Of a stretch of DNA of 64,000 bases, positions 1 through 9,466 are shown piece by piece. The notes under the pieces were generated by a model, which saw only the letters and a program-made list of their open reading frames with translations, made no database searches and was not told where the DNA came from. The stretch's first letter is position 1. Each line of letters starts with the position of its first letter. The stretch spans positions 124,001 to 188,000 of the forward strand of contig CAAGEP010000003.1 of assembly GCA_900768875.1 (NCBI GenBank). Direction: 5' to 3'. A program made the translations under genes and the position numbers. Source of the stretch: Alphaproteobacteria bacterium (GTDB lineage Bacteria > Pseudomonadota > Alphaproteobacteria > CAAGCB01 > CAG-977).

Positions 1-140
1 ATGAAACTGTGCGGCATTTTTGTCAAGAATTTAGACGAAGAATCTCGAAATCGGGAAGGCGGGACAAAAAACTGCGCAATTACGGGCAGAGCAACCGTGC
101 AAGAATGGCTTAAACGGAGCAGGTTGTGCAGGCCGATAAC

Positions 141-170
141 AAAAAAAAGCGGCGTTAGGCGTCGCTTTTG
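141..170 (-). terminator. Rho-independent terminator
   Basis: On the minus strand a G+C-rich hairpin (AGCGACG paired with CGCCGCT, one mismatch) is followed by eight T. It overlaps the tail of the zinc-ribbon gene and would end that two-gene transcript. Confidence 0.7.
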
Positions 171-337
171 TCTCGTTCAATGCGCGGCGTTTCGGCGGCG
201 GGAATCTCTCCTGTTTCCAAGCCGCACCAAGCACACCAAATTTCTTCACGTTCGTTAAATGCATCATTTTGCAAAGCAATTACTTTGCTTTTTTTGCCGC
301 AATGCGGACAAACAATTTCGTAGACAACCTCTTGCAT
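155..337 (-). CDS. Small zinc-ribbon protein
   Basis: A 60-residue protein with two Cys-x-x-Cys pairs: C10/C13 (CPHC) and C35/C38 (CAWC), spaced as in a zinc ribbon. The start codon overlaps the stop of the 750-residue gene upstream, so the two are probably translationally coupled. A terminator lies at its 3' end. No family is recognised. A metal-binding accessory of its large neighbour is plausible but inferred only from the coupling. Confidence 0.6.
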   Translation of the reverse strand: MQEVVYEIVCPHCGKKSKVIALQNDAFNEREEIWCAWCGLETGEIPAAETPRIERDKSDA

Positions 338-2589
338 TATCTGCCTCCAGTTTTTGCTTTCAGCAAAGCAACATTTTTCGTTTTGTTGCGTTCGGCGGCT
401 TTGGTACGGACTTGCGCCATGATTTTAAACATGCCTTCGCGGTCTTTAATCATTTTAAGGAAGTCCTGCGGCGTTTTAAAGCCAGCCATCGGCAAACCGA
501 CCAGATTGATGTCGCGTCCCGTGGTGTCTTTGATAAACGAATCGCGCTTGCCCGAATTGTACACGGCGGGATACTGCATCACGGGAACGGGTTTGCCCGT
601 TGATGTTTTGTCGCCCGGAATTTGTCCCGCGGGAATAATCGGATTTCCGTTTTTGTTCAAACGAATGTCATCGACGTTGACGTCCATTTTCGCCCACGGA
701 TAATGCAGCTGTTGATAAAACGCGTCGCGAATGCCGAACGAAACCAGCTTGTGCGAACGGTTTTTGCGAATCAGCCAGCAAAGGGTATGTTCCTCCAAGC
801 TGTGATTCTTCCCCGATTCGTCGACGATATACTTGCCGTCCGCCGTTTTTTCGGGATTGTACAGCTGATCCTTGCCGTCCTTTTGCCGCATTTGAACGGG
901 CATCATGACTTGAACGTCCGCGGTGCGCAATTCGGTGTCGAAAACAGAGTAAAACTCGGCAATGTCTTTGTCGTGTTTTTCAATCCGTCCGCCGTGCAAA
1001 ACACGGAGACTCATCGCCCGCAAAGAAGCGTCCATCTGTTTTTTCTGCCAAGTGTCAAACATAATTTGTTTAACCTGCGCGTGGTGGCGGCAATCCCCCA
1101 TGCCCAAAGCGAAAATGGCGGAAATATTCGTTCTGGAATCAATGCCTTTATCCTTTTCGCCGATGACTTTTCCCGTCGCTTGCAATACGGATTTGACCGT
1201 TGTGTCGTATAGAGATTCGCCTGTTTTCGGGTCTTTTTCAAACGCGTTGTTTTCCATGTGAAGACCGCTGTTTGCAAAGTTTTCCGTGGAAAACGTTTGG
1301 CGGATGAAACGGTCGGCGATTTTGATAAACGCCTCTGGATCGCGGATGTCGGTCAGCGGTTTGTTCATATCTACACCATCAACGGGGGTGTCCAATTTAA
1401 TTCCCAGTTCATTGGGGGACATGGAAATAAGCCCCTCGAACAAACGCAAGTCTTTGCGGGATACGGCGTGATCGGGCAACTGTCCGCCGAACGCCATGTT
1501 GCCGCTGATGCGGTTCGCTCCGCGGAACGCCGATCCGCAGCCGCGGTAGCTGTAGCTTTTTTCAATGACGGCGCGCAATTTCGGATCTTCGGTGAACGAA
1601 TGTTTTTCCCGACCGGAGGAAATCTCCCAGCTGAAAGAAATGGAAGAATTGTCTGCAGTGCGGGCTTTCATCAAATCCATGCTCAGAGTCGCTTTGCGGA
1701 GATCGCTTGCCTCTTTCAGCCGTTTTTGAGCAAAAACCAAAGCCTGCGACGGCATTTCTTCCCCGATTTTTTCCAAATCCCGCAGAATATCGGAAAATTC
1801 CCAAGGACGGGTAATGATGTTTTCCAACCGGTCGCACAGGAGTTCAACCTGTTTTTTGTTTGCCCCCGCAATGCAGGCGGCCTGCAAGGCGGCGGCCGTG
1901 CAGAAGTAATCGTTGGATTCTTCCGCCCCGTCGCGCAAAGTCGCCAGATACACGACGTTCGCCAACTCGGCGGCTCTGTATTTATTGCCCGCCAGTATAT
2001 TGGCGTGAACGGCTTGGATGCCGACGGACGATTCCAAAGTTTTTAAAAAACCTTCTTCTAATGCGAAGCGGGAATTGGCATAATATTGTTCCGCCTGGAA
2101 GCCTGTCGACTTTTGAGCGATGTAACGGTTGATTCTGCCGATGTTTTCATAGCTGACACCGTAGCCGTGCCCTTCGTCAATCAGGTCTTGGGAGATTTTG
2201 ATGGACGTTTTGTAGTCGAACATTTTATCGACCAGTTCGTTGCTGCCCCGCCAAACTTTACGGTAGGCGACGGCCAATTCCTCGCGCACCATGGGGGCGT
2301 CTTTGAAATCTTTGTTTTCGGCGGCTTTGTACAAGTCTATCATGCGGTCGAACGCGTGCAAATCCATATAAGCCGTATACAGGCGCATCAATTTCGCCGA
2401 TGACAAATCATCAAGTCCCTGCGCTGCAATGGCATCCAATTTTTCGATTTTTAAATTTTTGTCCTTTTTGCTTCCGTTCATGGCGTTTTCCACCGCGGCG
2501 ACAAAATCCCGACGTTTCAAAGTCCTGTTCCGGCTTTGATCAAACGAGTTCGGCAAATCGGAAAAGCTGAATAAATTATCGTGTTCCAT
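337..2589 (-). CDS. Large protein of unknown function with TRAFs-binding-like (DUF4071-like) N-half
   Basis: A 750-residue soluble protein with no signal peptide or membrane segment. Residues of roughly 30-300 are helical and repeat-like, and recall the DUF4071/TRAFs-binding region found in stress-signalling proteins (weak resemblance by eye). The C-half contains a GMGDCRHHAQ segment with a Cys and two His, and a lysine-rich tail. A catalytic role for that motif is only a guess. The AAAGGATTC ribosome site is correctly placed for the chosen ATG. It forms a two-gene unit with the zinc-ribbon gene. Confidence 0.55.
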   Translation of the reverse strand: MEHDNLFSFSDLPNSFDQSRNRTLKRRDFVAAVENAMNGSKKDKNLKIEKLDAIAAQGLDDLSSAKLMRLYTAYMDLHAFDRMIDLYKAAENKDFKDAPMVREELAVAYRKVWRGSNELVDKMFDYKTSIKISQDLIDEGHGYGVSYENIGRINRYIAQKSTGFQAEQYYANSRFALEEGFLKTLESSVGIQAVHANILAGNKYRAAELANVVYLATLRDGAEESNDYFCTAAALQAACIAGANKKQVELLCDRLENIITRPWEFSDILRDLEKIGEEMPSQALVFAQKRLKEASDLRKATLSMDLMKARTADNSSISFSWEISSGREKHSFTEDPKLRAVIEKSYSYRGCGSAFRGANRISGNMAFGGQLPDHAVSRKDLRLFEGLISMSPNELGIKLDTPVDGVDMNKPLTDIRDPEAFIKIADRFIRQTFSTENFANSGLHMENNAFEKDPKTGESLYDTTVKSVLQATGKVIGEKDKGIDSRTNISAIFALGMGDCRHHAQVKQIMFDTWQKKQMDASLRAMSLRVLHGGRIEKHDKDIAEFYSVFDTELRTADVQVMMPVQMRQKDGKDQLYNPEKTADGKYIVDESGKNHSLEEHTLCWLIRKNRSHKLVSFGIRDAFYQQLHYPWAKMDVNVDDIRLNKNGNPIIPAGQIPGDKTSTGKPVPVMQYPAVYNSGKRDSFIKDTTGRDINLVGLPMAGFKTPQDFLKMIKDREGMFKIMAQVRTKAAERNKTKNVALLKAKTGGR

Positions 2590-2705
2590 GATGCAGAATC
2601 CTTTTTGACTTGATTATCATAAAATTTAGCAAAAACGGCCCCGCCATTCAAGTGTTTTTGGACAAAAAATAAATTTCCGAAAATGGCGGATTTCCAAAGA
2701 AAACC

Positions 2706-2734
2706 TTGACAGTACAAGGGAAAATGCTTATTAC
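2706..2734 (+). promoter_or_regulatory. Sigma-70 promoter of the Ca2+-ATPase gene
   Basis: TTGACA (2706-2711), a 17-base spacer and TATTAC (2729-2734), about 50 bases before the ATPase start codon. Confidence 0.7.
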
Positions 2735-2785
2735 TGATAAAAATTTTTTTGCGGTTTAGGGCCGCATCGTGAACGGGAGTGCCGA

Positions 2786-5443
2786 ATGGACGCCTATCTA
2801 CAAACGAAAGAACAAGTTTTAAACAATCTGGAAGTATCCGAAAACAAAGGATTGTCCGAAGAACAGGCGGTCGATAACGCCGTTCGTTTCGGGACGAATT
2901 CCTTGTCCAAACCGCCAAAGGAATCTTTGATGAAAAAAATCGTCGATTCCCTGTTGGAACCGATGGTGCTGATGCTGATCGTCGCGGCGATGATTGCCGT
3001 CGGCGTCAACGTTATTCGCGATATAAACGGGGAACCGACCGAATACATAGAATGTGTCGGTATCGTCATCGCAATCGGACTGTCCGTTGCCATCTCTTTA
3101 ACCATGGAGGGAAAGTCCGCAAAGGCGTTCGAGGCTTTGAACAAAATCAAAGATGATGTGCCCGCAAAAGTTTTCCGCAACGGAAAAGTTCGTCTTATCA
3201 GCCAAAAAGATTTGGTCGTCGGCGATATCGTCTGCATCGAAACGGGTGCAAAAGTTCCCGCGGACGGCCGTTTAATCGAAAGTCGGGATTTGCAGGCGGA
3301 AGAAGCGTCCCTGACCGGAGAAAGCGAACCCGTCAAAAAAGATGCGGATTGGGTGGCGAAAGACATTGACACTCCGCTTGCCGAACGCAGAAACATGCTT
3401 TATTCGGGGACTTTCATCACGGCGGGGGCGGGACGCATGATTGTCACCGCCGTCGGCGACGAAACGGAATTCGGCGTGATTGCTCGCGAATTGTCCGCAA
3501 CGGAAAAAGCGTTGACGCCTTTGCAGGAAAAACTGGCTCATTTGGGAAAAGTCATTGCCGTGTGGGGTGTTTCCATGGCAGGGTTGGCGTTCATCATTCA
3601 GCTGTGTTATTTTTTGGCGCGCGGAACCGCCAGCGTTTCAACGGTTTCCGAGGCGTTCATTACCAGCATCGTGCTGATTGTCGCCGCCGTTCCCGAAGGA
3701 TTGCCTACGACGGTTGCGATTTGCTTGGCAATCAATATTATCAAGATGTCCAAAGAAAACGCTTTGGTCAAAAAAATGGTCGCGTGCGAAACCATCGGCT
3801 GCATCAACGTGATTTGTTCGGATAAAACGGGGACGCTGACGGAAAATCGCATGACGGTCATCGAGGTCTGCGAAGACGGCAAAATCAAACAGCCTCAAGA
3901 CGTTTCCAATGAAAACCTGCTGCTGAATTTTTGTTTGAATTCGACGGCGGATATCGGATTTGAAGAGAACAATTACACCTTTATCGGCAATCCGACCGAA
4001 TGTGCTTTGCTGGTCGCGACGGACAAGGCCGGCAAGGATTATCAAGCTATCCGCCGCTCGCGTGCTTTGGCTCACACTTATCCGTTTTCGTCGGAAACGA
4101 AAAATATGACGACAATCGTCGAAGCCGGCGGTGTTGCGACGGCTTATACAAAAGGCAGTCCCGAAAAAATCCTGTCGATGTGTCCGCTGTCGGATGCGGA
4201 GCTAAAACATTATGAAGAGATGATTCGGGCGTTTCAGGAAAAAGCGTACCGCGTTATCGGTTTTGCGCATAAAACGCTGGATCAAATTCCCGCCGACTTT
4301 GAGGCCGCACGCACTTCGGTTGAAAGCGGCATGATTTTCGACGGCTTTGCGGCGATTGCAGATCCGTTGCGCAAAGAAGTTTTTGAAGCCGTTCGCAACT
4401 GTCGCGACGCAGGTATCGATATTAAAATGCTGACGGGCGACAACATTGTTACCGCTTCTGCGATTGCCCGCGAACTGCAACTGCTTGGCGATGATCATAT
4501 CGCGGTCGAGGCGCGCGACATCAACGATATTTCAGACAAGGAATTGGCGGCTATGTTGCCAAAAATCCGCGTCATCGCGCGCAGCACGCCCGTAATTAAA
4601 ATGCGCGTCGTCAAATTGTTGAAAGAATTGGGTGCCGTCGTTGCCGTAACGGGCGATGGCATCAATGACGCTCCGGCGATTAAAAACGCCGATATCGGGC
4701 TTGCCATGGGTATTTCGGGAACGGAAGTTTCCAAAGAAGCCAGCGACGTCGTTTTGCTGGACGATTCTTTTTCCACCATTGTCAAAGCCATTCAATGGGG
4801 ACGCGGTATTTATGAAAACTTCCAGCGGTTCATCCTGTTCCAGCTGACGGTCAATCTGTCGTCCGTCGTTGTTGTCTTGGCGTCGATTATCGCGGGATTT
4901 CCGACTCCGTTCACCGCGCTTGAACTGTTGTGGGTGAATTTGATTATGGATGGTCCTCCCGCTTTGACGCTGAGCTTGGAACCGATTCGCAGTTCTTTGA
5001 TGAAAAACAAGCCGACCCCGCGAAATGCAAGCATTGTATCGCGCGAAATGCTGGCTCGGATTATTTTTGGCGGATTGTTCATTTCGGCGCTGTTCATGCT
5101 TCAAACATTCCGCAACGTTCTGGGTGCGACGCCGGAACAGCAGGGTACGGTTTTGTTTACGCTGTTCGTGATGTTCCAGTTGGTCAACGCGTTCAACTGC
5201 CGCGAATTGACGCATGACAGTTTGTTTAGGCATTTCTTTGACAACAAATTGATGTTGGTTGCGTTTGCCTGCACATTCCTGCTTCAAGTCGCCATTACGC
5301 AGTACGGGACTGTCGTGTTCGGAACGGTTCCTTTGCCGTTGGCGATGTGGGTGAAAATAACGGCGTTGTCCGCAACCGTCATTTTGGTGTCCGAGGTGTT
5401 TAAAATCGCTAACAGACTTTATGCCAAATTCAAAGAAAACTAA
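2786..5443 (+). CDS. Calcium-translocating P-type ATPase
   Basis: An 885-residue integral membrane pump of the P2 (SERCA/PMCA-like) group that exports Ca2+ using ATP. Visible landmarks are an N-terminal cation-ATPase domain, LTGES in the actuator domain, PEGLP in transmembrane helix 4 (a Ca2+-pump signature), the phosphorylation loop DKTGTLT with Asp346, and the hinge motif GDGINDAP. A six-helix C-terminal block follows. Length is normal for bacterial Ca2+-ATPases. It has its own promoter and a strong terminator, so it is monocistronic. Ca2+ specificity is inferred from family motifs; another divalent cation is possible. Confidence 0.9.
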   Translation: MDAYLQTKEQVLNNLEVSENKGLSEEQAVDNAVRFGTNSLSKPPKESLMKKIVDSLLEPMVLMLIVAAMIAVGVNVIRDINGEPTEYIECVGIVIAIGLSVAISLTMEGKSAKAFEALNKIKDDVPAKVFRNGKVRLISQKDLVVGDIVCIETGAKVPADGRLIESRDLQAEEASLTGESEPVKKDADWVAKDIDTPLAERRNMLYSGTFITAGAGRMIVTAVGDETEFGVIARELSATEKALTPLQEKLAHLGKVIAVWGVSMAGLAFIIQLCYFLARGTASVSTVSEAFITSIVLIVAAVPEGLPTTVAICLAINIIKMSKENALVKKMVACETIGCINVICSDKTGTLTENRMTVIEVCEDGKIKQPQDVSNENLLLNFCLNSTADIGFEENNYTFIGNPTECALLVATDKAGKDYQAIRRSRALAHTYPFSSETKNMTTIVEAGGVATAYTKGSPEKILSMCPLSDAELKHYEEMIRAFQEKAYRVIGFAHKTLDQIPADFEAARTSVESGMIFDGFAAIADPLRKEVFEAVRNCRDAGIDIKMLTGDNIVTASAIARELQLLGDDHIAVEARDINDISDKELAAMLPKIRVIARSTPVIKMRVVKLLKELGAVVAVTGDGINDAPAIKNADIGLAMGISGTEVSKEASDVVLLDDSFSTIVKAIQWGRGIYENFQRFILFQLTVNLSSVVVVLASIIAGFPTPFTALELLWVNLIMDGPPALTLSLEPIRSSLMKNKPTPRNASIVSREMLARIIFGGLFISALFMLQTFRNVLGATPEQQGTVLFTLFVMFQLVNAFNCRELTHDSLFRHFFDNKLMLVAFACTFLLQVAITQYGTVVFGTVPLPLAMWVKITALSATVILVSEVFKIANRLYAKFKEN

Positions 5444-5478
5444 AAAAAGGGGGCTTGATAACTCAAGCCCCTTTTTAA
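5444..5478. terminator. Bidirectional terminator
   Basis: A long stem of GGGGGCTTGA with TCAAGCCCC, with A-rich sequence before it and T-rich after. It ends the ATPase transcript and would also stop the minus-strand yjfB-like transcript. Confidence 0.85.
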
Positions 5479-5494
5479 GGTGTTAAGCAAGCCG

Positions 5495-5686
5495 TCAAAC
5501 CAATATATCCAAAACCGCTCCGCGGCCGTCGGCGGCAGTCGGGGCAGGGGCGGCGTTTTCGGCAACCATATTGACCAGCTGTTGTTGCTGATTCATATTG
5601 TTTTTCAAGGAAGCCATGGCAATTGATTGCTGAATCATTTGCATTTGCGCCGCAACAATCTGTTGAGCCGTATCGGAAATATCCAT
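5495..5686 (-). CDS. YjfB-like putative motility protein
   Basis: A 63-residue protein starting MDISDTAQQIVAAQMQM, the pattern of the YjfB (putative motility) family: a short N-terminal helix, a Gln/Met-rich middle and a small C-terminal tail. The GGAG ribosome site is excellent. It lies about 2 kb from a flagellin-flbT operon on the same strand, which fits a motility link. Molecular function in this family is not established. Confidence 0.7.
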   Translation of the reverse strand: MDISDTAQQIVAAQMQMIQQSIAMASLKNNMNQQQQLVNMVAENAAPAPTAADGRGAVLDILV

Positions 5687-5798
5687 AGGAAGCTCCTTTT
5701 CAGTTCTTTCCTATAGTGTAGGGTTTCTTTTACAAAAAAGCAACCTTTTGATGATTTTCGGTCAAAAAGCGCGTGTTATCAACGATTCGCTTCAATGA

Positions 5799-5823
5799 AA
5801 AAGGAGCTTTTACAAGCTCCTTT
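5799..5823. terminator. Rho-independent terminator
   Basis: Hairpin AAGGAGCTT / AAGCTCCTT with A and T tracts on either side, directly after the PLP-enzyme stop codon on the minus strand. It separates that gene from the yjfB-like gene. Confidence 0.8.
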
Positions 5824-5831
5824 CCTTTTGC

Positions 5832-7367
5832 TTAATCAATGATTTTTGACAGGTCGTCTTTCTCATCCAGTGAAAACAACCGTTCCGCGGCGACGGGCAA
5901 ATCGCATTTCGGCTTGCCGACACCCGTAAACAGCAGTCCGCAACGTTCTCCTTGCTGGACAAGCCTGTTTTTCACCAAAAAGCGCAATCCGGCCAATCCC
6001 GCACTGCCCGACGGATAGGTGGCTATGGCGGTGTGCTTTTTGGCCAGTTCAAAGGCCTTCTGCAAAGAATCTTCATCAACAATCAGCGGCAGACCGCCCG
6101 AAATCAACATGGCGCGAACAACTTCCAGACCGTCGTATGTTGTGCCGTCCAAAATTCCGGCGGCAACGCTGTCAAGAATCTCCGATCCCCACGGCTTGAA
6201 AAATTCGTTGCGGTTTTCGCCGACCCGTTTCATAACGGTTTCGATGTCATCCTTGATTTTCGGATACATTTCCATAATCAAGCTCGCCGTCATTTTAATC
6301 TGTCCCAGATTGTTTTCCATGACGGCTTGAGCGTCAAAATCGCCCTCCAACTGCATGGCGAGTTCGGGGGACAAAGTCACAACTCCGTTGCGTCCCAATT
6401 CCCGCAAAACGGCGAAATAGCTTTGCGCCAACGGATAGCACCCGGTCGTTTGGCAAGTGTAAAAACGCGGCAGTTTGCGAATGATGTCCAACCGCTTGAA
6501 CAGCGCGTTCGCCGATGAAACCGCATTCGCCATGCCGCCGCAACCGACTTGAACGACCTGAACGTCAAGCGGCGCATCCGACAGGTATTGATTGAACAGA
6601 AATTCATATTCCAGCGTTTCCGCCCCTTCGACGGCCGACCAAATGTCACGCCCGCAGGTTGTAAACGGAATCCAGCCGAATTTTTTCAAAGCGGTCTGAT
6701 AATGTTTTTGAGCGGAATCTTTGTCGCCGGTTTTGACGACAAAAGCCCCCAGATTGGTTAAAAGCGATACGGTTTCGTTGTCTGCCGAATTGGGGACAAA
6801 GACGTACAATTTGTATCCGGCGGCGCTTGCGACGGCGGCGGCGGCAACGGCTGTGCTGCCGTATCCGATGGTTGCCAGTGTTTTCTTTTCGGCAGAAGCC
6901 CCTTCGATTTCGCGCAACGTTTCCAAATGCATGATAATTCCGGCCAAATGGCGGGATTTGTGCGATCCCGTCAGCTGCAGCGTTTCGTTTTTGATGAACA
7001 ACGAACCCGCAGGCAAATCAATGGCTTGCGCCAATTCGTCGGCTTGAATTTCGGGTGTGCGGACAAAACCGCGCCCCGTCAAGCGTTCGCACGCGTTTGA
7101 CAAAGCAATAACGCGGTCAACCCACCAAGAAGCTTTTCCGTGCACATTCGCCAGTTGATAGCTGGCCATAAATTCACGAAAAACGCTGAACGAGATTTTA
7201 CCGTCGTTCCAGCGTTTGGTTAAAATGGCAGGAAAGACGCGTTCCAGTTCTTCGCCTTCTTCCTGCTTGATTAACGGGTGAACTCCTTTATCCGTACTTT
7301 CGGGGCAACGCAATTCATCGGTTTCCAAAGGGAATGCTTCGCCGCATACGGGACAATACAAGCGCAT
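5832..7367 (-). CDS. Threonine-synthase-like PLP-dependent enzyme
   Basis: A 511-residue fold-type II PLP enzyme. The N-terminus has Cys residues at 5, 8 and 21 (CPVC...RCP), like the zinc-ribbon extension of some threonine-synthase-related proteins. The expected PLP lysine is K137 in TGSHKSRH; ordinary threonine synthases have the pattern TGSFKxRG. A Gly/Ala-rich cofactor loop follows (TIGYGSTAVAAAA). I chose the internal ATG at 7367 because AAGGAGCG lies just before it; the longer frame has no ribosome site. The changed active-site context suggests a substrate other than O-phosphohomoserine, but none can be named. Confidence 0.7.
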   Translation of the reverse strand: MRLYCPVCGEAFPLETDELRCPESTDKGVHPLIKQEEGEELERVFPAILTKRWNDGKISFSVFREFMASYQLANVHGKASWWVDRVIALSNACERLTGRGFVRTPEIQADELAQAIDLPAGSLFIKNETLQLTGSHKSRHLAGIIMHLETLREIEGASAEKKTLATIGYGSTAVAAAAVASAAGYKLYVFVPNSADNETVSLLTNLGAFVVKTGDKDSAQKHYQTALKKFGWIPFTTCGRDIWSAVEGAETLEYEFLFNQYLSDAPLDVQVVQVGCGGMANAVSSANALFKRLDIIRKLPRFYTCQTTGCYPLAQSYFAVLRELGRNGVVTLSPELAMQLEGDFDAQAVMENNLGQIKMTASLIMEMYPKIKDDIETVMKRVGENRNEFFKPWGSEILDSVAAGILDGTTYDGLEVVRAMLISGGLPLIVDEDSLQKAFELAKKHTAIATYPSGSAGLAGLRFLVKNRLVQQGERCGLLFTGVGKPKCDLPVAAERLFSLDEKDDLSKIID

Positions 7368-7449
7368 TTTTCGCTCCTTATGCTTCAAGACTTTTTTCTG
7401 TTTCACACTATACCGTTTTTCGGCGGAAATTAAAGCTTTTTTTTGGCAG

Positions 7450-7477
7450 AACAAAAAGGACGGCTTTAACCGTCCTT
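7450..7477 (-). terminator. Terminator of the flagellin-flbT operon
   Basis: On the minus strand AAGGACGG, a six-base loop, CCGTCCTT and a T run lie a few bases after the flbT stop codon. Confidence 0.8.
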
Positions 7478-7484
7478 GAAAGTC

Positions 7485-7877
7485 TTATTTTTTCAACGCT
7501 TTGTCCAACAGCATCGATTCTTTGTCGATGACAATCATCATTTTTTTCAGCGCGCCGTAGTAATCGCCGCCCAGAATGTCGCTGTTCACCGCGTCAATGT
7601 CGGGCGTAAAGCTGGGAGCCGCCGTCGTCAGTTCCCGAATATAGGCGAAGTATTCGGGATGCAGGAGTTTCGGGTCTTTTGCCAGATACATTTTTTGCAA
7701 AACGTAATAAACTTTTTTGCACGGCGTATTCGCCTGTTCTTCGGTCAAGATATACTTTTCGCGCAAAATAGGAACGTTGCCGTCGATAAAAATACGGGTG
7801 CGTTCCTTGTCGTTGGTAATCAAGGCGTTGCCGACTATCAGCCGTTCGTTCGGTTTCAATTCAATTTTTAAAGGCAT
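7485..7877 (-). CDS. Flagellar biosynthesis regulator FlbT
   Basis: A 130-residue cytoplasmic protein of the FlbT family. In Caulobacter, FlbT binds flagellin mRNA and limits its translation until the hook is complete. Typical features are the N-terminal LKIELKPNERLIVGNALI strand pair and the short helical C-terminus. It lies 14 bases downstream of the flagellin gene in the same transcript, so the regulator is made with its target. No FlaF gene is visible between them, which is the usual alphaproteobacterial partner. Confidence 0.9.
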   Translation of the reverse strand: MPLKIELKPNERLIVGNALITNDKERTRIFIDGNVPILREKYILTEEQANTPCKKVYYVLQKMYLAKDPKLLHPEYFAYIRELTTAAPSFTPDIDAVNSDILGGDYYGALKKMMIVIDKESMLLDKALKK

Positions 7878-7891
7878 TTAAAGCTCCTGTT

Positions 7892-9337
7892 TCAAAAAAG
7901 GGACAGAATACTGCCGCTGGCTTCCAAAGTAAGACCGACGACTTGATTTATCAACTGTTTTTGTGTGTTGATGGCGATTTGTTCCATCGAGGTCTGTTCC
8001 AAATTCGCCCCCGTCAAGCTTGCCGCGCCGTTGTCAAAAGTAACCGACAGCACTTCCATATAAGAACTGCGCGACTGAATCATATAAGACGCGCGGTCGA
8101 ATTTGTCCGCCGCCGATTTCAGGATGTTTTCCGCGTGTTCGATTTGTTCCAAAACCGCCTTGACGTCCGCATCCGTCTGCCAGTCGCCGACAGCGGGAGT
8201 CAATCCCAAAGATTCGGAATCCGTTTTGACGCCTTTGATGGTGCGGAAATCGGTGCCGTCTTCGCTGAAAATGGCGCGGACTTTGTCGCCCTGCAGCAAG
8301 TTCAAGCCGTTGAACGACGCGTCGTTGACCAGATTGTCGATTTGTTTCAACAGCTCGTTGTAACGTTCGGCGTATGTTTTATGCTTGTTTTCGCTGTCGT
8401 CCGAAACGCCCGTGATTCCGAACGAATCGCCCATTCTGCCCTTCAAGTCGGCAATGGAAAGCGAATCCCCGTAAATCGACGTGATTTCCAGATAGCCCTT
8501 GTCGTTGACGAAAGCGGTCATATTGTCGATTTTGCCGATTTCGTCCGCCAGATTTTTAACCGTCCAGTCGGCTTGGGATTCGATGATGTGCGTCGTCGAC
8601 AAATCAAAGCCCATGGCTTTCGCCGCCGTGGCGTCCGCGTCGTCCTGCAGGATAATCGGACTGCGGTCAAGCGTTTTAATCGTCAGCTTTCCGTCCGCAA
8701 TTTCTGCGGAAAATTTGTCCGCGCCCAGTTTTTCCGTGATTTGTCCCAAAAAGTCCGCAACTTTCACTTCCAAATCCGTGATTTCCAAGCTTATCCAATC
8801 GTTTTCGCCGACTTTGATGTTGAATTTTTCGCCGATGTTCAATCCCAAATCGTTCAGCGTCGTGTCGCGCGTCATATTGACCGAGGATTCCATTTCGTCG
8901 GCTTTGCCCGTGCGCAGGATGATTTTGTCGCCCGTCTGCATGTGCGGCAATTTGGACAGCGGCGTGGAATCCTTGACTTTCAAGCCTTTGCCGACAATCG
9001 GCGACAGATAGTTTTCATTGTCAAGGGCGGAATTGCCCAACGCTTTGGCTTGCGCCAGAAAATCCTTGAGCGAGTCAATCGTTTTGCCCGAAGTGTTCAG
9101 CAGGGAAAGGGTGTTTGACAATCCGTCGACGACGCTGTTCAATCCCGCGGCGCGTTCGGACAGGCGCACGTCTTTGCAATAAAGGGTCGAATTGTCGGTC
9201 GATACGTTGATTTTTTTTCCCGTCGAAAGCGCGACCGAATTTTTGTCGAACAAAGTCGATAAAGCCGCCGACGTGCTGATGGCGGACGATATGACCGCCG
9301 ACGCCGAACCGTTCAGATTGTAAGGCATTGTTCGCAT
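7892..9337 (-). CDS. Flagellin
   Basis: A 481-residue flagellin. The N-terminal helical domain (about 10-140) and C-terminal helical domain (last ~100, with SRSSYMEVLS and a terminal ISLxL-type tail) flank a variable middle of about 230 residues that forms the surface-exposed part. The first ATG is preferred because AAAGGAAA is at the right distance; a second ATG four codons later is possible. It is driven by a sigma-70-like promoter and followed by flbT. No other flagellar structural genes are in the window, so the basal body must be encoded elsewhere. Confidence 0.88.
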   Translation of the reverse strand: MRTMPYNLNGSASAVISSAISTSAALSTLFDKNSVALSTGKKINVSTDNSTLYCKDVRLSERAAGLNSVVDGLSNTLSLLNTSGKTIDSLKDFLAQAKALGNSALDNENYLSPIVGKGLKVKDSTPLSKLPHMQTGDKIILRTGKADEMESSVNMTRDTTLNDLGLNIGEKFNIKVGENDWISLEITDLEVKVADFLGQITEKLGADKFSAEIADGKLTIKTLDRSPIILQDDADATAAKAMGFDLSTTHIIESQADWTVKNLADEIGKIDNMTAFVNDKGYLEITSIYGDSLSIADLKGRMGDSFGITGVSDDSENKHKTYAERYNELLKQIDNLVNDASFNGLNLLQGDKVRAIFSEDGTDFRTIKGVKTDSESLGLTPAVGDWQTDADVKAVLEQIEHAENILKSAADKFDRASYMIQSRSSYMEVLSVTFDNGAASLTGANLEQTSMEQIAINTQKQLINQVVGLTLEASGSILSLF

Positions 9338-9385
9338 TGCAGTTTCCTTTCCGATAAAGGGCGGACAAAATCCCGATTTTCATTT

Positions 9386-9414
9386 ATCATATCACGGGAA
9401 AAGGAAAATGTAAA
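9386..9414 (-). promoter_or_regulatory. Promoter of the flagellin operon
   Basis: On the minus strand TTTACA, a 17-base spacer and TATGAT, 49 bases before the flagellin start. It resembles a housekeeping promoter rather than a sigma-54 or sigma-28 site. Confidence 0.65.
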
Positions 9415-9466
9415 ACCAAAAAATCAAGCTTTTTCAATATGTTGATAGGTAAAATTTGCCTACCTG

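Noticed and set aside
1..258. 85-codon plus-strand frame at the left edge
   Set aside because: Overlaps the zinc-ribbon gene and a terminator; no family-like features.
7943..9118. 391-codon plus-strand frame opposite flagellin
   Set aside because: Antisense shadow; flagellin terminal domains are clear on the other strand.
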